Shown: piece by piece, positions 63,730 through 64,000 of the stretch
Numbering within the stretch: position 1 is the stretch's first letter
How the letters are laid out: the number at the start of each line of letters is the position of its first letter
NCBI GenBank assembly: GCA_916700875.1
Contig: CAKAKS010000013.1
Coordinates: 10,494,391-10,558,390 of the forward strand
Length of the DNA: 64,000 nt
Source: Sebastes aleutianus
Taxonomy: Eukaryota; Chordata; Actinopteri; Perciformes; Sebastidae
Reading direction: 5' to 3'
Translations under genes and position numbers: made by a program
The notes under the pieces: generated by a model
The model's input: only the letters and a program-made list of their open reading frames with translations
Database searches by the model: none
Told to the model about the DNA's origin: nothing

Positions 63730-64000
63730 TTAATGCTAACATCAGCATGCTCGTGCTCAAAATGACAATGCTAACACGCTAATGTTTAGCAGGTATAATG
63801 TTTACCATTTTCAACTTTTGTTTAGCGTGTTAGCATGCTTAAGCTTGCTTGCTAAGTAGCACTAAAAGTACATCTGAGGCTGATGGGAATATGATTAGTT
63901 TTGCAGGTATTTCATAAACTATTGAACAAATTACAAAGTTTGACCAGCTGGTGGCGCTAGAGGAAAAGTCAGAGGATCATTCAGTCATTACGAGTCATCC
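63730..64000 (+). repeat. Dispersed repeat with GCTAACA palindromes, cut by window end
   Basis: ATGCTAACATCAGCATGCTC, GTTTAGCGTGTTAGCATGCT and CTGAGGCTGATGGGAATATG are followed by ACCAGCTGGTGGCGCTAGAG. The same order in part occurs at 53066-53140. A common fish interspersed repeat. Confidence 0.75.

Noticed and set aside
1..64000. Endogenous retrovirus or other viral insertion
   Set aside because: No LTR pair, gag, protease, integrase or envelope motifs were seen. All reverse-transcriptase remnants are of the non-LTR type.

Overview
This is a 64 kb stretch of vertebrate nuclear DNA, almost certainly from a ray-finned (spiny-rayed teleost) fish. The reasons are spliced genes with canonical GT-AG introns, abundant (CA)n microsatellites, Tc1-type transposons with long inverted repeats, L2-type LINE fragments with an (ATTCT)n tail, tRNA-derived SINEs, and many short inverted-repeat DNA elements of the kind that fill fish genomes. 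Nothing bacterial or viral is visible. The largest open reading frames (up to 888 codons) are minisatellite artefacts. The real coding sequence is a set of short exons on the minus strand.

Two genes can be read, both on the minus strand and both incomplete. (1) wasf3 (WAVE3, an actin-nucleation promoting factor of the WAVE regulatory complex) has its start codon at 27679 and six coding exons down to 1839. It leaves the window on the left before the proline-rich and VCA parts. (2) dysf (dysferlin, a multi-C2 membrane-repair ferlin) has its start codon at 57962 and seven exons down to 45786. It then stops three bases before a 100-N assembly gap (45683-45782). The other side of the gap is a ~4 kb 24-bp minisatellite followed by the upstream region of wasf3. 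All exon phases join without a break in both genes (239 codons plus 2 nt for wasf3, 257 codons for dysf). The remaining dysf exons are absent, so the gap is either a misjoin or hides something large.

Layout: 1-27.7 kb is wasf3 and its repeat-filled introns. They hold an AT-rich 20-bp minisatellite, TTAA-flanked elements, a Tc1 copy, LINE fragments, a SINE, long pyrimidine and purine tracts, and a 30-bp minisatellite inside an interspersed element. 27.7-41.6 kb is intergenic, with a second Tc1 copy, a LINE fragment and a 64-bp tandem array. 41.6-45.7 kb is the 24-bp minisatellite with higher-order duplications. 45.8-58 kb is the 5' part of dysf, whose introns hold a 28S rRNA fragment captured inside a hAT-type element, a LINE fragment and nested MITEs. 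58-64 kb is upstream of dysf and holds an inverted pair of TTAA-flanked elements.

The most unusual observations are the ~450-bp 28S rRNA fragment inside hAT ends that still carry transposase codons (49.75-50.46 kb), the dysf/wasf3 junction at the gap, two Tc1 copies sharing the same crippling deletions, and a minisatellite apparently grown from a dispersed repeat. WASF3 and dysferlin have no known joint function, and I infer none from their adjacency.
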